A stretch of 64,000 nt of DNA from Oegoconia quadripuncta. Taxonomy: Eukaryota; Arthropoda; Insecta; Lepidoptera; Autostichidae. Below the pieces are notes generated by a model. The model saw only the letters and a program-made list of their open reading frames with translations. It did no database searches and was not told the DNA's origin. Location: contig OX438754.1 in NCBI GenBank assembly GCA_949316235.1, positions 8,231,501 through 8,295,500 of the forward strand. The letters run 5' to 3'. Shown in pieces: positions 58,890 to 64,000 of the stretch (position 1 is its first letter; every line of letters starts with the position of its first letter). A program made the position numbers and the translations under genes.

Positions 58890-60590
58890 GTGATTATTTT
58901 AATTTTAATTTAAGTATATTTTTAAGCGTGTAAGTAAAGAATAGTGTAACCAGTCATATTGGATGTTTGGATAGGTAAGTGGAAAACTTTACAATGTCAA
59001 AAGTGTGATTATTATTATTATTTTAGGGTAGGATTAGATATTTTCTGAGTGTTGTATTCGTACATTTCACTATAAGTCATTGTCATAATTATCTTTTTTT
59101 AGTAATTAAATGAAAGCCAGTATTATTGTTATCCCATAGTTATCTTAAATTATTTTTGAACTAAATCTATCAGTTACCAATTTATTTATTGCTTGTGCGA
59201 ACTGTTCGTCTATTAGGTACTTGTATTTTTTTGTTGTTTAGATACCGACAAGCTTTTGTAATTATTCGTCTTTCTAAATTTCTTGACCCTTTTACCTAAC
59301 CCTCTGTTGTTCTAAAGTTTAGTACCTACCTATCTGTAAGTATTAATTTAAAAGTATCTCTACGAAGCAGTATTCATGGTAGATTTCCTTGTGTTTAGTT
59401 AAGTGTAATTATCTTACAAGTTCATTAACAAGATGTATCTACATGATGTGGACAATGACTTAGGTTTAGGTACAATACGTGGAATTTAATTTTAAAATGA
59501 AATATTGTTTTGTAACTAAAATAGGAAAACTGTGAATACAAACCAATAAATATAGTAATAATATGAAAAACTTGTGTTGGAAAGTTATTTTGAAAATTTG
59601 AATGATCCTGATAATCGGTAACGCTACAGAGATGAACAACTTAGTACGACCATCATCATCATAATATATCAGCCGAATAACGTTCACTGCTGGACAAAAG
59701 CCTCCCCATGAGGCCTTAGTATGACTATAAGGTGTCTTAAATATATAGAATCAATGTAATAAATGTAAAATTTATACATTTTGTACATATTTACGAGTAT
59801 CTAAGTTTCAGCAATAAATTAAAACAATTTTATTAGAAGTGGCCGCATGCTCTAGCTATGGATTTACGTAATGTCTCCAAAATGCAATTTAGCCACTGCT
59901 CCCTCTAAAGATTTCTTCAGAGACTAAATTAAACGTTTTGTGACCATAATGGGTAATCAAAAAATAAGTCCTAGTCGAAATGTGCGTTTCAGAGTATTAA
60001 TTGTTTATTCAAGGAGCTTGCATCTTATATAAGTAAACGAAACTTGGGGATAACAATTTTGAAACCTTTTTGCACAAAGAATTAATTTGTAATAATAGTA
60101 ACTTAGATTATTTTTAAATAGTGCTTTAAAACGATTAAACAAGTCCTTGTTTTCTTTTAATTTTACGTAAAACTAATCTTTATAATAGAAATTCCACCTT
60201 TTTAAGTTCACGTCAGTATTTGGGTAGGCCAACATATACCTCGACATATTATATATTCCTAATATAAGAATTTAGTTTATGGTTTCTATATACCTACATA
60301 AGAAAACTAAAGCCAACGACGCTTGTGTTAGATTGAAATTTATGTTTGCTATTATTACTGAAGGGAAAATCAGTATTTTCACTGACTCTGTATAGAGCTA
60401 CACGCAATGTATATACGTGGTTATGTAAACAGATTGAGTTTACGGTTAAAAGCTGTTTCATTCAATTACTTTCATTCTTATGCCATTCTAATTCTGAATT
60501 CTTGAGCTATTAAGAAGTACTTTTTTTATTCAATTTTGTTCATAACTTCGATCGATTTCCCGTCTTTTAATATAACATTACTTTTACACG
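58890..60590. other. Dfd 3' flank/possible long 3' UTR
   Basis: AT-rich and unique, apart from an inverse RTE tail at 59648-59715 (ATATCAGCCGAATAACGTTC...GGACAAAAGCCTCCCC). No gene seen. Confidence 0.4.
59648..59715 (-). repeat. RTE-like 3' tail scrap
   Basis: CATCATCATCATAATATATC followed by TTCACTGCTGGACAAAAGCC. Confidence 0.5.
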
Positions 60591-60604
60591 ATTGTTAAAC
60601 TACA

Positions 60605-61275
60605 TTGGTCGTTAAAGAAAAAATAATTGCCGTAATTGCTTGGTACAAAGTGGGTATGAAGCAGTCAGTCATTTATAAGATGCTTGAAAAACTAGGCATA
60701 CTATCGACAGCACCCTTCCTCTATTAAAGTTCAAAAAGATCTGGGGATGTGCTGTTAGGACCTGATAGGCTGTGAACGCTGTCAAAGCCAGAATTTGGAA
60801 CCCCTTTATTGGCCCACAACTTGTTGGAAAAACTCACCGTGGCCAGAATCCCACACTAAAGATGATTTGATGGCAGTGTATTAGCAATTAAAGGCTCACA
60901 GATCTTCCTTTTATGTGGAAAAAGTAAAGACTTCGGTCATAGTTCAAGTGATCGTCCTGGATCAATAATGAAGCCGCCTTCACTTCTTAAACATGTACCG
61001 CAGAATTTGAAGAAACGCTGTTTCTGGTCACAAGGTACGAACTCAAAACCGGCTTGAGAGCAATATTTCAGACTTTATACAGCTGAACCACGCCAGATTT
61101 GAACCTCTTGGTAGTCCATCAGACACTCTTAATTTTTAAATTAAGTTACGCGAATGATACTCATTGAAGTATTACGACACGACCTATACGACAGTTCTCG
61201 TTTCACCATTCTTGGAGAAACATTTCGCCAACGTGCTCAAAGATCATTCGTAACCATCGCGTCGATATCATAACC
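60605..61275 (+). pseudogene. Heavily decayed mariner/Tc1-like transposase remnant
   Basis: Broken frames contain, in the expected order, IIAVIAWYKVGMKQSVIYKM (helix-turn-helix-like start), a weak PDLNLLV match to the SPDLNPLD third catalytic region (about 61095), and FRQRAQRSF near 61222 resembling the C-terminal F..R....I motif. Many stops. The ends were not found. The call is tentative. Confidence 0.35.
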
Positions 61276-61289
61276 TTGTGACATTCGTA

Positions 61290-63065
61290 TCGAACGAAAT
61301 GAAATGAAAGCAAAAATCGTAATGTATTCGTTGAATGTGAAGTCATCAATCAACGTCGCCGGCTCATTGTGTGGCCGGCACGCAACGCGTATCTTCTACT
61401 TGCTCAGTACATGGGCCCTGACGCCGACTACACAGTTTTATCATTCCGATACAAAGCCAACTTTGAGATGGTTGATGTTTTGTTTTAAAGATTGGAAGCG
61501 AGTATTGTGATTGCGTGGTCGTGAGTTGTTTAATAATCGTGAGCGAAGTCGCCTTGCTGATTGTGTGGTAGGTAATTGATTCAGTAAATTGGTGCAAAAT
61601 TCTATTATAATATCAATGCTATTTTCATCAGTATAGTTTGCTACTTAATGACGTGTTAGAAAAGATGAGCTTTTTTAGTTCAATGCTATACATTATTATA
61701 GAATTCGTGGTGTAGCCTTATTCGCAATTTGTTTTTGATTAGTGAAAAGCAATGTCAGGCACGGTCAGTCCTTAAATAGATACTCACTATTGGCATTTTC
61801 ATACGTTTCCGGGCTTATGACGTTAAATAATTGGTCCTGTTTATTTTCAATTAACGGCGGTCTTACACCAAGTCGGTGGTCACTAGTCTGACACAAATCT
61901 ACTAATCAGCGCTGAATTAGATTTGTGCACTAGGGTGCAAAACAGTATAGCCAAGCAGTTAAGATGTAAGATTGTTGATGTGATACAAAAATCTCAGAAG
62001 ACCTATTGAAAATTTTATGAAAGTCTTCTTTACTCATCGATTAATCTCAGTTGCCTATTATCATTATCAGTCCAAATCCAAATCGATGCATCGTCATTCA
62101 CCGCCGCGGAGAGAGTGATTCAAATTGTAGTATTGGCTCTTGACGTATTCATTAGCCATTTATATGGTTATTCGATTCACTTATTCCAGAATTTTTCGGT
62201 GATTACCTGTAATTAGTTTGCCACTTTTGTTTCAAAACCGTTAGATCCATTAAGCACACGCGTGATGTTGACTGAATGATGTTTAAAAACTTCCATTAGC
62301 AAAAACCATCACTATGAAATGAAAATATGTACCTAAATTCACATGGACTCTGCCGTAAGCCGTTTGTTCTTTTTGCAAAACATTGTCAACAAAAGGCATT
62401 AGTGGAATGCCTTGACAATAATCCTTTTAGTATTTTTTGTACGGACGCGCCAAAGAGTTAAATCTTTGCAAATTTTGCTAAACAAAAGTTTATTGTCATG
62501 AGATTTGTATGCAAATAACAAGATTTTGCTACCGTCTCATTTGACAGGTTTATTGTTGGTTTAGTCGGTATATGTTTGAAGTCTCCGATGTCCCTTGAGA
62601 GTCCTTTGTCAAGTTAGCAGTAGCAGCATGACGGTTAACAGGATTATTGTTTTGTTATTGTTTTTATATTTAGTGTCACTTTTTGATGTATCATTTTTAA
62701 AGTAGCAGAAAATTACGAAAAATATTTAGTTAATTAAATTTGCCATACTCATTCCTACTATTTGTTTACATGACGCTAGACCCAAAATTATGTTTTGAAC
62801 TTTTCCTAAATAAATTCACTCTGTAAATAAAATAGCTGTAAAATCAAATTTGATATCCCAAAAAATACCTTTAAATACAAAATAAAGTGCGAGTTCCGTA
62901 AATGGTCTTTCTTCTAACTGCGTTCAATCTTTTTGTAAAACTATTGTCATATTGTTAGTGAGTCGCTTGTCGGCTCACCAATAACGTCATTGCTCATTAT
63001 ATTAATCCAATTCTCCCAGCTAGGCACTAAATAAATTTAACTATGATATTATATGTTGGAGTAGT
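61290..63065. other. Noncoding; hairpin at 62381-62420
   Basis: Mostly unique. 62100-62350 is a candidate regulatory block. AGGCATT AGTGG AATGCCT with outer ATTGTCAA/TTGACAAT arms forms a bulged hairpin. No gene. Confidence 0.35.
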
Positions 63066-63069
63066 GACG

Positions 63070-63310
63070 ACCTGTTTGGTGTAGTGGTTACAAACGCTGA
63101 TTGCTATACCAAAAGGTCGCGGGTTCGAATCCCGCTAGAGGCATATGTTTATATGATGAATACGGTCATGTATATCTGAGTTATGGACGTTTTTCATTTA
63201 AATATGTATTTATTTACAAAACAAATATATTTGTGTAGTCTATCAACCAACTAGTACCGATAATACAAGTCTAGTTGCTTAGTGTGGAACTAAATGGCGC
63301 TGTGTGTATG
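63070..63310 (+). repeat. tRNA-derived SINE, family 1, long subtype
   Basis: TTTGGTGTAGTGGTTACAAA (A-box region) and GGTTCGAATCC (63122-63132). The body GATGAATACGGTCATGTATA and end GTGTGGAACTAAATGGCGCT match 22780-23035. It runs directly into the RTE fragment. Confidence 0.75.
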
Positions 63311-63314
63311 TTCA

Positions 63315-63732
63315 AGGATATTTATTACTTTGCCAGTGATGACATATGGAACTGAAATCTGGTCGCTCACTATGGGTCTCATAAGAAGGCTCAAGGTCAC
63401 CCAAAGGGCAATGGAGAAGGCTATGCTCGGAATCATCCTGCGGGATCAAATCAGAAATGAGGAGAAGAGCAGGATAACCAGAGTGACCGATATAGCCCGA
63501 AGAATTGACAAACTTAAGTGACAGTGGGTGGGCACGGACCGCCGTTGGGGCGGAAAGAGTGGCGACCACATACCGGAAGACGCAGCGTAGGCAGGCCCGC
63601 ACGAGGTGGAGCGACGATTTGGTAAAGATCGCGGGAAGCCGCTGGATGCGGGCAGCGCAGGACCGATAGTTGTGGAGATCTTTGAGGGAGGCCCTTATCC
63701 AGCAGTGGACGTCTTTCGGCTGATATGATGAT
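63315..63732 (+). pseudogene. RTE-type LINE 3' end (endonuclease-reverse transcriptase C-terminus)
   Basis: Opens with LPVMTYGTEIWSLTMGLIRR, then QRAMEKAMLGIILRDQIRNE and TRVTDIARRIDKLK, at which point a stop replaces the usual WQWAGH entry. The tail reads AGSRWMRAAQDR and the WRSL.EA...QQWT region in the remaining frames, then TGATATGATGATGAT. This is the classic lepidopteran RTE terminus. It is 5'-truncated (no polymerase catalytic motifs) with at least one stop and frameshifts. It is the best-preserved member of the family in the window. Confidence 0.8.
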
Positions 63733-64000
63733 GATATACTTTAAATATTATAAGGCTATGTGAGGAGTTCCACACTCTTGTGTGGTGTGATAAAAAATAC
63801 CTACTGCAAGTGAAGCATTTATTAAGAATAGGATATATCTAGGTACAGTCGACAATACGACGTAAGCTGGCCCCGCGGGTTACCGTCGTGCGGGCGCGTG
63901 CACTTATAGGGGAAGCAGCGAAGCGTAAATATGTCGACAAGGTGCTCAGGATTCATGCATCGTTATACATGCCTAAGTAGTAAATAATACATTAATGTGG
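63733..64000. other. Window end; GC-rich patch 63850-63960
   Basis: GGCCCCGCGGGTTACCGTCG and CGGGCGCGTGCACTTATAGG form an unassigned GC-rich patch. It could be a repeat or a regulatory element continuing past the edge. Confidence 0.3.

Noticed and set aside
1..64000. CRISPR arrays, operons, riboswitches, bacterial or phage genes
   Set aside because: None seen. The window is an insect Hox locus with introns and eukaryotic repeats.

Overview
The window comes from an insect genome, almost certainly a moth or butterfly, and lies in the Hox cluster around Deformed (Dfd). The evidence is: (i) a two-exon Hox4 gene with the Dfd hexapeptide and a complete Dfd-type homeodomain; (ii) a textbook mir-993 hairpin, an arthropod relative of mir-10 that sits in Hox clusters; and (iii) many dispersed repeats of types I associate with Lepidoptera (RTE 3' tails ending in GATGAT, tRNA-derived SINEs, TACAGGG-ended MITEs). 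The sequence is AT-rich. No other protein-coding gene could be supported.

Layout. 1-6.2 kb: mostly unique noncoding DNA, with a GC-rich block at 3.84-4.9 kb that could hold the primary-transcript promoter of mir-993 (6172-6246, + strand). 6.3-42.3 kb: a long intergenic region without a convincing gene. It is filled with 5'-truncated LINE tails, four SINE copies of two families, MITEs, a nested MITE/SINE/mariner stack at 23.1-24.95 kb, a 264-bp near-perfect tandem duplication at 19.3-19.8 kb and several strong hairpins. GC-rich, apparently unique islands in between are the best guesses for cis-regulatory DNA. 42349-42883: Dfd exon 1, preceded by two upstream ATGs. 42884-58143: a 15.26-kb intron with GT/AG ends, carrying a hAT element with an intact 8-bp target duplication, a TACAGG-ended fold-back MITE, RTE and LINE tails, and unique GC-rich islands. 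58144-58796: Dfd exon 2 with the homeodomain. 58.8-64 kb: 3' flank with poly(A) signals, a badly decayed mariner-like remnant, a SINE and an RTE 3' end.

How it works together. Dfd is a nuclear transcription factor that specifies gnathal (mandibular/maxillary) identity. mir-993 lies about 36 kb upstream on the same strand, so it could share cluster regulation with Dfd or be processed from a long Hox-region transcript. The leader just before the Dfd ATG has a 12-codon uORF that overlaps by one base an 88-codon out-of-frame ORF running into Dfd, which suggests translation by leaky scanning or reinitiation. I saw no wholly new biological system. The most unusual items are a family of mariner-like elements with about 290-bp inverted repeats that contain a tRNA T-arm/B-box-like motif, an undescribed (to me) roughly 86-bp dispersed repeat, and several near-perfect inverted repeats of unknown origin. 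All homology calls are from reading the sequence; none was checked against a database.
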